From assembly GCA_017428945.1 (NCBI GenBank), contig JAFRPW010000036.1:1-64000 (forward strand): a stretch of 64,000 bases of DNA, read 5' to 3'. The notes beneath the pieces are model-generated. The model saw only the letters and a program-made list of their open reading frames with translations, was not told the origin of the DNA and made no database searches. Both the position numbers and the translations under genes were made by a program. Source of the stretch: Bacteroidales bacterium. Lineage in GTDB: Bacteria; Bacteroidota; Bacteroidia; Bacteroidales; UBA932. Of the stretch, positions 52,338 to 61,713 are shown piece after piece; within the stretch, counting starts at the first letter, position 1; each line of letters opens with the position of its first letter.

Positions 52338-54359
52338 ATGAAAAAGCTACTTGTACTCATAACCGCTGCACTTGCAGCAGTATCCTGCTTCCCGGACGAA
52401 AGGGATAATTTCATGGTTGACGACAGCTTCGGAATCAACTCCCAGGATGTTGTACAGGACGCATCAGTCCATACCGGGTTCGTTACCATAGGCGTTTCCA
52501 AATATGGGAAAGGCCGTAGCGCAGCTTCTCTGTCAGTAAATCTGGATGCCGCCGCATTGGCAGAGTATAATTCCGGTCACGAAACCTCTTACAAGATGGT
52601 TCCGGAGAACTACCTCAGTTTAGACAAAAACAAGCTTTCATATAGCGAAAAAGACGCCATACATGTAGTTACCGTCACATGGGACGCAGCGGCGCTGGCC
52701 GCTTTCCTTGGCGATAATCAGGACTATGTAATCCCCATTGGCATCAATACCGACGACCAGACGGTGAAAGTTAGCCAGGGAAAAGGCCTGGTGCTGGTCC
52801 ATCTGTACAAATCTTCCCTGACGGTTGCCCAAAGAAACGTCAACAGGGTCATCGACCGCAAGAAGGTGGAGGTGGACAAAGACGGAAAACAGCCCGCTCT
52901 GGACGAGACCATCGTCCTTGATCTCAAGTTCGACAATCCTATCAAGGGCGTAGGCGTTTCAATCCCCTTGAAGGTGGACAACACACTGATTCCGGCATTC
53001 AATGCGGAAAAGGGAGAGGATTACGTGGCCGCTCCTGAAGGACTCGTAACGCTGGAAAACGACAGCGCCGTGATAGGAGAGTCCAAGCAGTCCGGCAACT
53101 ACAAGCTAAAACTCCACAAAGGCAAGTTAATGGAAGGCGGCAAGCTGAAGGCCTTCCCCAACTATGTCATTCCCCTGACCATCGACAAAGACAGGCTCTC
53201 CGCCACCCGATACGGCAAGGATATCTCTCTTAAAGGCCTGGGATTCGACAACCTCACCACTTTCATTTGCATCAATTACCGTGAACTCAAGCCCGGCATC
53301 TATATCAGCCGTGAATGGGGCAAGTATTCAACCGAGGAGGCCTCCTGGAATGCCTATTACAAAGGTACTGCAGGTGCGGAAAGGAATGTGACGATGGACG
53401 ATGACAACATTTATCTGGCAGAGTTCAACAACACCAAGAACCTCTGGGCCTTAAGCATAGCGGGCGAAGGCAATACCGCCAGGAAGCTTCCTGTAGGGAC
53501 AGTGGAATCTGCAGGATTTGCAGATATCTATCTCACATGCCCCAGGGTTATTCCCAATACCGATCCGGACATTAACGGCGGCAAGGACATCCTGGCCGTG
53601 AGCAACCTGTCTACGGATGTGCTCAAGATGTACTTCTACATAGAGGGTATAGACCATGATCCGTCAGTGGTTAACTTCAACATCTGGACGGGCAGGCGTC
53701 TTGGAGACACATTCACTTTCTGGGGAACGGCTCAGTCCGGCATGTTCTACTTGAAGGACTTCGATTCTGCCGGATCTGTAGTGACATTCAAGATGGAGAA
53801 TCGCTTTACGGGCAGCAATTCTGTTCAAGGCCGTTTTGAGATGCCTACAGGCGGCCTTGCTTCCGGCGCAGCCGCATACTGGCCTTATCCTGAAGACAAG
53901 AACAAAGGCCTGTACGGACTCCGCAACAGCGTCGGTTCATACTGCGTATCATTGCAGGGCGACAGCTGGACCGCAACCGGAGGCAATGAGACCACCTCTA
54001 CTCAGTTTGACGAGACATACCAAAACAACAGCTTCCAGTACATATCATATAACGATAAACGTTATGTGGCATACACCAGCCAGCTTGCGAGTGACGACGG
54101 AAGACTGTTCGTCCTGGAAGGGGAAGCCACCGATAGCTGGGATGCGATAGTCCAGACGCATAAAGTCATCTACCAGGCCGTAATCCAGAATGACCTTGAG
54201 AGCCTGGGCGACGACCTGGAAGACGTCCAGCCATCTCCCAAGTCTTCCTCTCACAGCGGAATGGATATCTGTGCAAGGCAGGTTGGTGACGATGTTCTCA
54301 TAGCAGTGGTAAAACAGAACGTGGGCCTTTCCCTGTTCAGGATGACTGTCATTGAATGA
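52338..54359 (+). CDS. DUF1735-type surface lipoprotein (SusE/F-position glycan-binding protein)
   Basis: 673 residues with lipobox VSC (Cys17). Two DUF1735-like beta domains at about 25-155 and 165-305 (VTVTWDAAALAAFLGDNQDYVIPIGI, and KLMEGGKLKAFPNYVIPLTID). The rest is a large region of unknown fold, probably a propeller or sandwich. Such proteins follow SusD and display glycan binding at the cell surface. ATGA overlap with the DUF4855 gene. Confidence 0.8.
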   Translation: MKKLLVLITAALAAVSCFPDERDNFMVDDSFGINSQDVVQDASVHTGFVTIGVSKYGKGRSAASLSVNLDAAALAEYNSGHETSYKMVPENYLSLDKNKLSYSEKDAIHVVTVTWDAAALAAFLGDNQDYVIPIGINTDDQTVKVSQGKGLVLVHLYKSSLTVAQRNVNRVIDRKKVEVDKDGKQPALDETIVLDLKFDNPIKGVGVSIPLKVDNTLIPAFNAEKGEDYVAAPEGLVTLENDSAVIGESKQSGNYKLKLHKGKLMEGGKLKAFPNYVIPLTIDKDRLSATRYGKDISLKGLGFDNLTTFICINYRELKPGIYISREWGKYSTEEASWNAYYKGTAGAERNVTMDDDNIYLAEFNNTKNLWALSIAGEGNTARKLPVGTVESAGFADIYLTCPRVIPNTDPDINGGKDILAVSNLSTDVLKMYFYIEGIDHDPSVVNFNIWTGRRLGDTFTFWGTAQSGMFYLKDFDSAGSVVTFKMENRFTGSNSVQGRFEMPTGGLASGAAAYWPYPEDKNKGLYGLRNSVGSYCVSLQGDSWTATGGNETTSTQFDETYQNNSFQYISYNDKRYVAYTSQLASDDGRLFVLEGEATDSWDAIVQTHKVIYQAVIQNDLESLGDDLEDVQPSPKSSSHSGMDICARQVGDDVLIAVVKQNVGLSLFRMTVIE

Positions 54360-55903
54360 GACTACACCTGGGCATAACAGTTTTCCTTATTCTTGGTATT
54401 GCTTCATGCAATCCCGGGGACAAGGAAACTGTCCACACCCCGGGCCTGCGTATAGAAACGGTGGAAACCGCTTCAAGAAGTGCATCTTTCCTTGTAAGGA
54501 CCATTTACGCTGAAAGAATCCTCTATGGAATCAGTTCTGAGGGCAACCCTCAGCTTGACCGCTGCGCAGAGACCGGATCTTCTCTCACCGCTTCATTTAC
54601 GCTGACTGTTGACGATCTCTCTTCGGACACGGATTATATAATAAGCGCGATGGCTGTGGGCTCAGGAGATATGCACAGTAGCGTCCAGACACTGGAATTT
54701 CGTACATCTTCAGGCGCCGCAGCCTTGAATCCATGGGAGTCAGAACGCAGCGGCGTACCCTCTTTTGCCGATATTTCCCTGGTTACCCTTGGCTGGCACA
54801 ATCCGAATCCTCCGGCCTGGACCCCGGAAAGATTCAGCTCACACGTAGAATTCACCGACCCGGCAGGAAAGGGGCACTGGCTTTTCGACGCATTCCTGTG
54901 TATTGACGGCTGGGATCCAGTACGCGGACTCAGTTACAGCATAGTTGCGGGCAGGGAATCTGCCACAAAGGAATCCTGGCAGGACCTGCTTGACGCATGG
55001 CTTGGCGAAGATGGTGCGCTTAAACAACTGGACGCTGCCGTGAGCAGTGCAGCCGGAAGACTAGGAGAGCCGCCTTCTCCACGCTACGTTGTAATGGGCA
55101 TGCCGGACCCCATACGTTTCCAGCAGTTCTCAAACCCCGAGTCTTCCACCACTTATTGGGGTTCTCTTGACGGCAAGCAGCTTGATTTCGCCAACACACA
55201 TGACCAGGCAGAAGCATATATCTGGTATATGAACGAATGCCGCAAACGCTTCAGGGAAAGCGGCTTCGGCCATCTGGAACTGGCAGGCTTCTACATCCTG
55301 TCCGAAGAGCTTCCACTCAATCCGCAGTTTTTCCGGACGGCTGGGGAGTCCTGCAGGAACGGCATGGACGACTGGAACTGGCAGAACAAGAACTGGGAGA
55401 TAATCGTCCCTCTGGTGGCCGATTATGCCCACTCCTGCAACGAAGGCCTCTGGTGGATACCATACCACCTTGCCCCGGGATACAAGGTATGGAAAAACCT
55501 GGGCTTCGACGCCGCATTCATGCAGCCAAACTACTATTGGGACCATGACTCTGTTTCACATCCTTTGTCTGCCACAAAAACGGCGCTTGCAAGCTACAGG
55601 ATGGGCATTGAACTGGAATTCGAATACTCCCTTGTGGCCAGTGTCATGGCCGACGGGCGAAGCGCGCCTGACGGGAACGGCACACCTTACTTCTACGCCA
55701 AAGATGTTCCCTTGCTCAGAAACAGAGTGCGTGAGTACATGCAGTCATTCAAGGACACCAGCCTCTACGGACTTCTTCCGATTGCCGTCTATTCCGGCAC
55801 AGACGCATGGAATCAACTTGCCACTTCAACGGAACAGGGCGACATTGACATGTTTCGTGAAATATGTTCATTCATATACGAATCCCCGCTGAAAAAACAC
55901 TAA
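54356..55903 (+). CDS. DUF4855 lipoprotein, putative glycoside hydrolase
   Basis: 515 residues with lipobox IASC (Cys18). A fibronectin-III-like domain (about 30-118) precedes the DUF4855 domain (about 135-505). It shares long segments with the next protein: GFYILSEE (Glu317, Glu318), WWIPYHLAPGYKVWK and IELEFEYS (Glu419-Glu423). Paired, conserved carboxylates in a barrel-like sequence suggest a hydrolase, but DUF4855 has no function I can cite. Its stop overlaps a -7 box for the next gene. Confidence 0.78.
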   Translation: MRLHLGITVFLILGIASCNPGDKETVHTPGLRIETVETASRSASFLVRTIYAERILYGISSEGNPQLDRCAETGSSLTASFTLTVDDLSSDTDYIISAMAVGSGDMHSSVQTLEFRTSSGAAALNPWESERSGVPSFADISLVTLGWHNPNPPAWTPERFSSHVEFTDPAGKGHWLFDAFLCIDGWDPVRGLSYSIVAGRESATKESWQDLLDAWLGEDGALKQLDAAVSSAAGRLGEPPSPRYVVMGMPDPIRFQQFSNPESSTTYWGSLDGKQLDFANTHDQAEAYIWYMNECRKRFRESGFGHLELAGFYILSEELPLNPQFFRTAGESCRNGMDDWNWQNKNWEIIVPLVADYAHSCNEGLWWIPYHLAPGYKVWKNLGFDAAFMQPNYYWDHDSVSHPLSATKTALASYRMGIELEFEYSLVASVMADGRSAPDGNGTPYFYAKDVPLLRNRVREYMQSFKDTSLYGLLPIAVYSGTDAWNQLATSTEQGDIDMFREICSFIYESPLKKH

Positions 55904-55908
55904 TTTTG
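55901..55908 (+). promoter_or_regulatory. internal -7 box before the DUF4855-DUF6259 gene
   Basis: TAATTTTG, exact TAnnTTTG match, overlaps the upstream stop codon and is followed by five bases (CAAAA) and the GTG at 55914. Same spacing as at 18657-18670. No -33 TTG was seen. Confidence 0.5.
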
Positions 55909-55913
55909 CAAAA

Positions 55914-58900
55914 GTGAAGAATCTTTTACTCATACTCTCCGCCCTTCTGGCTTTTTCCTGCGGCTCTTCAAGGGTTGAAAATACTCCTGATACTTTCCAG
56001 GAAGTCACCCTTGTAGGCTACTGGCATCGAGAACCATATCTTTGGGATGCCTCACGCTTTGCACCTCACGTGAGCTGGAAAGCCCCGGATGGCAGCGAAC
56101 ACTGGCTCTTCCAGGCCTTCCTGTTTCTGGAGGGCAATTCATGGAAGCATGACAGGACATTTGTGTTGGGGCCCGGAGAGAGTGCAGACAAAGAGGTCTG
56201 GCAGTACCAACTGGACCTGTGGCTTGGAAATAATGGCTGCGTATCTGAACTAGACAAAGCCTGCCGGGCAGTAGCCGAGCGCATAGGGGCTCCGGCAAAG
56301 AAACGCGGTGTAATCATAGGCATCCCAGATGCCATAATGTTCCAGAACTTCATGGACAAGTCCTCGTCCACCACCTATTGGGGAGACAATCTGGACTTTG
56401 CCAGGGTGGAAGACCGCCTCACCGCACTCCGCTGGTACATTGACACTGCCCGCAAGAAGTTTGCGGACCTTGGGTGCAAGTATCTGGAACTCTCCGGATT
56501 CTACATCACCTCCGAAGAAATCTACCTCCCTTACGACATAGATGTAAACTGCCGGTACAAGAACTGGGACGTGATTGCCCCTGCGCTGGCCAAATACTGC
56601 CATGCCGCAGGCCAGGGCCTGTACTGGATTCCCTACCACATGGGCCCGGGATACAAGTACTGGAAAAAAATTGGAATTGACCAGGCCTGGATGCAGCCCA
56701 ACTGGTACTGGGACCTCAAGCACCCCGGCAGTCATCCTTTCCCCCGGACCATCGCCGCCATCAAGGAGGCCGACATGTCCGGAATGGAGCTGGAGTTCGA
56801 ATATTCCGCAGTGGCCGCCCGGATGACCGGAGGCAGCAAAGCCCCGGACGGGGAAGGCCGGCTCATTTACGATGCCTCCGACGTCCCCGCAATGCAAAGC
56901 CGCGTGAGGCAGTATATCAGGGAATACAAGGACGCCGGTTTCCTGGGAAACAAGTCTATAGCCCTGTATTCCGGCTCAAACGCCTTCGCGCAGCTGGCGG
57001 AGTCCACCCTCCCGGAAGACCGCGCCCTCTACGACGACATCTGCCGCTTCGTCCTTGAAAACCGCGGGGAACTGCCCCGTACGGAAGTGGCCGTGAGTCC
57101 GGAGGGAAAACTGGAAAAACTGGTCTTTGGCGGCCGCAATTACGCCGGCGGATACCCCCTCTGGAGACTGTACTACAACACTCCGGACCAGAAGGAAATA
57201 GAGATTTCCGGGGCCCATGAAAAGCCGGCGGTCACGCAGGTTGCAGATACCCTCAAACTGGAATACGACGGCATCGGCGGCAAAGCCTTCAGGCTGTGCC
57301 TCAGGATATGGACGGAAGGCACCCTGGTGCGCTTTGGGGCAAGCCTGGAGAACAATGAGCCGCATACTATAATCCGCGAACTCCAGTATCCGCTAATCGG
57401 CAATCTGCAGATTCCCAAGGACTACAGGCTGCTCACCACCCATACCGGCGGCCAAATCTTCGACAACCCCGTTTGGAAAATCTCAAACGTGGACGTACGG
57501 CCGCTGTACATGACCCCGGCCCAGAAGTTCCGCCAGTACGACCTTCAGTACCCCAGGAACGCCGCCGCAAACTGCTTCGCCTTCGTGGGAGAGAAGGACG
57601 GCCTGTACCTGGGCAGCCACGACACCTCCCTCCAGCAGACCTGGCACGGTCTCCGCACCTACCCCGATCCCGGCACCACGGGCCACGTCACTGAAGATTT
57701 CACTCACCTTGAAGCCGGCTTCTACCGCTACCCCAACGCCATGTGCGGGGACAGGTGGGAGAACGATGCGTCGGTCATCGTCCCCTACACCGGGGACTGG
57801 ACGGCAACTTCCCGCATCTACCGCGCCTGGGCCGATACCTGGTGGCACCACGCTCCGGTTCCAAAGTGGGTGCAGGACATGACCGGATGGCAGAGGATAA
57901 TCTTCAAGCACCAGTACGGAGAGTACCTCCGGAAATACACGGACCTTCCCGGCCGCATTGCAGATGCCGGAGAATCGGTGGGATGCAACGCAGTCCTCGC
58001 CTTCGGCTGGTGGAAGGAAGGAATGGACAACGGTTATCCCAACTATACCATCGACGATACCCAGGGCGGAGAAGCAGCCTGGAAGAAGGCCATTGCGGAC
58101 TACAGGGCCAAAGGCAACCGCCTGCTCCTGTATTATAACGGCCGCCTCATAGACGTGGAAAGCGATTTCTACAAAAATGGCGGCGGTCCCCGCGTTTCCA
58201 ACAGGGACAACACCGGCCGGGAATTCACGGAGCACTACAAATTCACCGGAGAAGGTACCACCCTTGGCTACTACGACTCCCGCACCTTCACCATTGCCGA
58301 CATGTCCAAGCGCGAGTGGCGCGACCAGCTTCTCCAGTGGGCAGACCGCGCCATGGACTACGGCGCCGACGCCGTCTTCTATGACCAGCTTGGCGTAGCG
58401 GAGGAGTTCCCCGACTGGGATCTTTCCCGCGAATATCCCGTTCAGGACATCTTCACGGGCCGTTACAAGGCCGACGCCCTCCGGGAAATCCGGGACCACA
58501 TCAAGGCAAAGGACCCGGAATTCGCACTTGGCACGGAATGGCTCAGTGACTGCACCTCCCAGTTCTGCGACTTTGTACACATAGTGGAGTTCACCGCCCT
58601 TCCGGAGAGCTTCCCGGAGTGGTTCCGCTACACTTTCCCGGAGGTGGTGTGGAGCGACAGGTGCGTCCGTGACGACAACGATGTCCCCCGCCGCGTGAAC
58701 AACACCCTCCTCAAGGGCCTCAGGAACGATATAGAGGTATTCCGCTGCCGCGGGCTCATAGACGAAACTCCTGTATATCAGGCATATCTTTCAAAAGTAA
58801 ACGCCATCCGCCACGCCTTCCCGGAGCTCCTCCTGGAGGGCCGCTACACGGCAACTGACGGTTTCACCTGCAGCAATCCAAAGGTTGTTGCCCGGAGTTA

Positions 58901-59081
58901 TACCGCCGGAAACAAAATAGCAGTAGTTGCCACTTCGCTTCAGGATAGAAAGCAAAAAACAACGATAAGCGTTCCCGGTTACCGATTCTCCGAAGGCCGG
59001 TACCTGGACGGCACTCCCATTAAGAACGGCTCTGTAGCATTGAGCCATAACAGTTTGGCGGTACTCATATTTGAGAAATAA
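55914..59081 (+). CDS. DUF4855-DUF6259 fusion, putative two-domain glycoside hydrolase lipoprotein
   Basis: 1055 residues from GTG 55914. Lipobox FSC (Cys16). Residues about 28-385 are DUF4855 with GFYITSEE (Glu201, Glu202), YWIPYHMGPGYKYWK and MELEFEYS (Glu292-Glu296). Residues about 395-1055 match the DUF6259 type: a beta-sandwich start, then a barrel-like part with FGWWKEGMDNGYPNY, GADAVFYDQLG and LGTEWLSD, whose Asp/Glu are candidates for catalysis. The family's reaction is not known to me. The first half is a paralogue of the preceding gene product, a tandem duplication followed by domain fusion. Confidence 0.8.
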   Translation: MKNLLLILSALLAFSCGSSRVENTPDTFQEVTLVGYWHREPYLWDASRFAPHVSWKAPDGSEHWLFQAFLFLEGNSWKHDRTFVLGPGESADKEVWQYQLDLWLGNNGCVSELDKACRAVAERIGAPAKKRGVIIGIPDAIMFQNFMDKSSSTTYWGDNLDFARVEDRLTALRWYIDTARKKFADLGCKYLELSGFYITSEEIYLPYDIDVNCRYKNWDVIAPALAKYCHAAGQGLYWIPYHMGPGYKYWKKIGIDQAWMQPNWYWDLKHPGSHPFPRTIAAIKEADMSGMELEFEYSAVAARMTGGSKAPDGEGRLIYDASDVPAMQSRVRQYIREYKDAGFLGNKSIALYSGSNAFAQLAESTLPEDRALYDDICRFVLENRGELPRTEVAVSPEGKLEKLVFGGRNYAGGYPLWRLYYNTPDQKEIEISGAHEKPAVTQVADTLKLEYDGIGGKAFRLCLRIWTEGTLVRFGASLENNEPHTIIRELQYPLIGNLQIPKDYRLLTTHTGGQIFDNPVWKISNVDVRPLYMTPAQKFRQYDLQYPRNAAANCFAFVGEKDGLYLGSHDTSLQQTWHGLRTYPDPGTTGHVTEDFTHLEAGFYRYPNAMCGDRWENDASVIVPYTGDWTATSRIYRAWADTWWHHAPVPKWVQDMTGWQRIIFKHQYGEYLRKYTDLPGRIADAGESVGCNAVLAFGWWKEGMDNGYPNYTIDDTQGGEAAWKKAIADYRAKGNRLLLYYNGRLIDVESDFYKNGGGPRVSNRDNTGREFTEHYKFTGEGTTLGYYDSRTFTIADMSKREWRDQLLQWADRAMDYGADAVFYDQLGVAEEFPDWDLSREYPVQDIFTGRYKADALREIRDHIKAKDPEFALGTEWLSDCTSQFCDFVHIVEFTALPESFPEWFRYTFPEVVWSDRCVRDDNDVPRRVNNTLLKGLRNDIEVFRCRGLIDETPVYQAYLSKVNAIRHAFPELLLEGRYTATDGFTCSNPKVVARSYTAGNKIAVVATSLQDRKQKTTISVPGYRFSEGRYLDGTPIKNGSVALSHNSLAVLIFEK

Positions 59082-59089
59082 CAATACCC

Positions 59090-60565
59090 ATGAGATTCCT
59101 CCTCATACTGTCTGTGGCCCTGAACCTGGTACCCGCTCCGGTGGAATACACGCCGGAAAGGGCAAGGACCTGCTTCAGGAAAGCCACAGCCAAGCTTGAG
59201 CCTTGGCAGAAACAGGAAGCCTACAGGCTCACAGTCAAGGGAGATAAAGTTAAGATAGAAGCCCTCACCAAAGAAGGCAGGTTCCGCGCAAAAACCACTT
59301 TGGAGCAGCTCCGGGCCATGGGGAAACTCCCCCAGGGCACTATCCTGGACTATCCGCGCCTCAGGCACCGCGGCCTCATGATAGACGAGTCCCGGAGCTT
59401 CAAGGGCAAGGATTTCCTCAAAAAGCAGATAGACGCAATGGCTCTCCTGAAGCTCAACGTCCTGCACCTCCATCTGGACGACAGCGCCGGCTGGCGGATA
59501 GAAATCGACTCCTACCCGGACCTCACCGCCAAAACCGCCTTCCGCAAAGGCTACACCTATCACGACTGGGAAGCCGGCAAATACCAGTTCTCCACTCAGG
59601 ACGACCCTGATGCCTACGGGGGGTACTACACCAAGGAAGACCTGAAAGAAATCGTCCAATATGCCAAGGAACGGTTCATAACCGTAATCCCGGAAATAGA
59701 GATGCCGGGTCACAGCATGGAAGTGGGGTATGCCTGTCCGGAGGTGCTCTGCACGCTGGAGGACGGCACCCTCTGCCGCGGCGCCTGGGACCTCTGCCCC
59801 GGCTCCGAGGCTACCTTCAGGCTCCTTGAGAGCGTGCTTGAAGAGGTGATGGACATCTTCCCTTCCCCCTTCATCCACATAGGCGGAGACGAGGCCACCA
59901 TGAAAACCTGGCCGGACTGCCCCAAGTGCAGAAAGCGCATGCAGGAAGAAGGCTTTACCGGCGTAAAGCAGCTGCAGGGATATCTTGTAAGGCGCATCGA
60001 GGCCTTTTTGAGAAGCCACGGCCGAAGGATTATCGGCTGGGACGAGATTCTGGAAACAGGCGTTCCGGACGGCGCCGTGGTCCAGAGCTGGAGAGGCGTG
60101 GAAGGAGGCCGTGAGGCGTCGGCCCGGGGGTACGACTACATCATGTCTCCAAACAGCCACTGTTACTACAACTACTACCAGGACCTAATCCGGAAAGAGC
60201 CCAGGGCCGTTGGAGAGCTTGTTTCCCTGCGCTTCACATACGGATACGAGCCCCTTGGAGAGGGGATGAGCAAGGAGCATCTTCTGGGCGTTCAGGCCAA
60301 CCTCTGGACTGAACTGATACCCACTCCGGAGCATGCGGAATACATGCTATATCCCAGGCTCTTCGCCCTTGCGGAAACCGCCTGGACTCCCCCGGAAAAG
60401 AAAGACTACCAAAGCTTCAGGCCAAGGGCCAGGATGCTTCTGGACGTATTCCGAGCCCGTGGATACAATACCTTTGACATGGACACGGAAAGCGAACTCG
60501 CACTGAGTGGATTCCAGAGATTTGAACAATTGGAAAATCATAAGAAGAATGGATATAAAGATTGA
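59090..60565 (+). CDS. glycoside hydrolase family 20 beta-N-acetylhexosaminidase
   Basis: 491 residues with a short signal. A small N-terminal GH20b-like domain (about 15-90), then the barrel with RGLMIDESRSF, HLHLDDSAGWRIEI, EIEMPGHSM and the catalytic pair Asp267-Glu268 in HIGGDEAT, with WDEILE and QSW later. Substrate-assisted release of terminal GlcNAc or GalNAc is expected, pointing to a HexNAc-containing glycan. Its 3' end overlaps the regulator gene by 17 bases. Confidence 0.92.
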   Translation: MRFLLILSVALNLVPAPVEYTPERARTCFRKATAKLEPWQKQEAYRLTVKGDKVKIEALTKEGRFRAKTTLEQLRAMGKLPQGTILDYPRLRHRGLMIDESRSFKGKDFLKKQIDAMALLKLNVLHLHLDDSAGWRIEIDSYPDLTAKTAFRKGYTYHDWEAGKYQFSTQDDPDAYGGYYTKEDLKEIVQYAKERFITVIPEIEMPGHSMEVGYACPEVLCTLEDGTLCRGAWDLCPGSEATFRLLESVLEEVMDIFPSPFIHIGGDEATMKTWPDCPKCRKRMQEEGFTGVKQLQGYLVRRIEAFLRSHGRRIIGWDEILETGVPDGAVVQSWRGVEGGREASARGYDYIMSPNSHCYYNYYQDLIRKEPRAVGELVSLRFTYGYEPLGEGMSKEHLLGVQANLWTELIPTPEHAEYMLYPRLFALAETAWTPPEKKDYQSFRPRARMLLDVFRARGYNTFDMDTESELALSGFQRFEQLENHKKNGYKD

Positions 60566-61574
60566 CCAGGCAGGGAAAACCGCCATTTACAAACAGCTTG
60601 TAGCCCAAATAGAGCACGGCATCAAAGACGGCAGCATAAAACCCGGGGAACTCCTTCCTTCCATGAACGAGCTGTCTGCCAGCATGGGCATTTCCAAGGA
60701 GACTGTAAAGAAGTCTTACGGCATACTTGTAGAAAAGGGTATAATTATCCCCAAGCAGGGCAAAGGCTTTTTTGTGGCTAATCCCGGAGACTCTTCACAC
60801 ATCCAGGTATTGCTTGTCTTTGACAAGTTCTCCGTTTACAAGCAGATATTGTACAACGCATTTGCCGAAATCCTGGGAGACAAGGCGGAGATTACCATCT
60901 TGAACCATAACCAGAGCGTGGAACTGCTGGAGTATTACCTTGACAACTATCTGGACCAGTTCGACTACTACGTAATTGCCCCGCACTTCCCGTTGGACGA
61001 ACAGTCCCAGCAAAAGGTCACCAAACTGCTCAAACGTGTCCCCTACCGCAAACTCATCCTCCTGGACCGCCTCCAGCCTGGCATGAGCGGCAATTTCGGC
61101 GCGGTTTATCAGGACTTTGACAATGATATCCTTACCGGTCTGCAGCAGTTGGGAGAAGATTCCCGTGATGCTGTAAAACTCCGCGTTATAACCCTGTCCA
61201 CATCCCTGTACGGAAGTATGATCTGCAAGGGCGTGGAGCGTTATTCCAAGACCAACGGACTCAATGTGGAGTATCTGACCAAAACACCGGAATCCATATC
61301 CAAAGGCGACTTGTTCCTTGTCCTGAACTCTCAGCTTGACTCCGGCCTGGTGGCCCTTGCGCGTATTATCCAGTCAAGTGGTCTTACCATCGGAAAAGAC
61401 GTTTATATCGTTTCATATAATGAATACGACATGAACGAACTCATCCTGGGCGGTCTCACCACCCTGTCTACTGACTTCCCCCAGATGGGCCGTCTTGCTG
61501 CCGAGATGATTCTCAAGCGCAAGATGGAAAAACTCCACTGCCCCTTCCGTGCAACTCGACGCCACACTTTTTAA
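60549..61574 (+). CDS. GntR-family repressor with LacI/periplasmic-binding-like sensor domain
   Basis: 341 residues from ATG 60549, within the GH20 end. A GntR winged helix at about 1-75 (AIYKQLVAQIEHGIKDG, LPSMNELSASMGISKETVKKSY) is followed by a LacI-like sugar-binding domain (about 80-335: VLLVFDKFSVYKQ, VYIVSYNEYDMNEL, LSTDFPQMG). This is the type of regulator that controls fucose- and arabinose-like sugar use in Bacteroides. It probably represses its own operon until the sugar binds. Close to full length. Confidence 0.88.
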   Translation: MDIKIDQAGKTAIYKQLVAQIEHGIKDGSIKPGELLPSMNELSASMGISKETVKKSYGILVEKGIIIPKQGKGFFVANPGDSSHIQVLLVFDKFSVYKQILYNAFAEILGDKAEITILNHNQSVELLEYYLDNYLDQFDYYVIAPHFPLDEQSQQKVTKLLKRVPYRKLILLDRLQPGMSGNFGAVYQDFDNDILTGLQQLGEDSRDAVKLRVITLSTSLYGSMICKGVERYSKTNGLNVEYLTKTPESISKGDLFLVLNSQLDSGLVALARIIQSSGLTIGKDVYIVSYNEYDMNELILGGLTTLSTDFPQMGRLAAEMILKRKMEKLHCPFRATRRHTF

Positions 61575-61577
61575 TAT

Positions 61578-61712
61578 ATGATTACCACGAACACCAAAAA
61601 GGAGTATACGGCTCCCGAAACCCAATTGGTTGCCGTTAAAATGGAGATGAGCATCGCCAGCCCCACAGGCGAGCAATTTGATTTACCCGAAGAGTATGGA
61701 GGTTTGTTTTAG
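61578..61712 (+). CDS. 44-residue small protein preceding a fimbrillin-like gene
   Basis: ATG 61578 to TAG 61710-61712. The peptide starts MITTNTKKEYTAPETQLVAV and ends GEQFDLPEEYGGLF. Short peptides of this style (KKEYxxPExxVVxV) often occur before exported lipoproteins and fimbrillins in Bacteroidales. It starts 3 bases after the regulator stop, and the next ATG is one base after its stop. Function unknown. Confidence 0.6.
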   Translation: MITTNTKKEYTAPETQLVAVKMEMSIASPTGEQFDLPEEYGGLF

Positions 61713-61713
61713 T

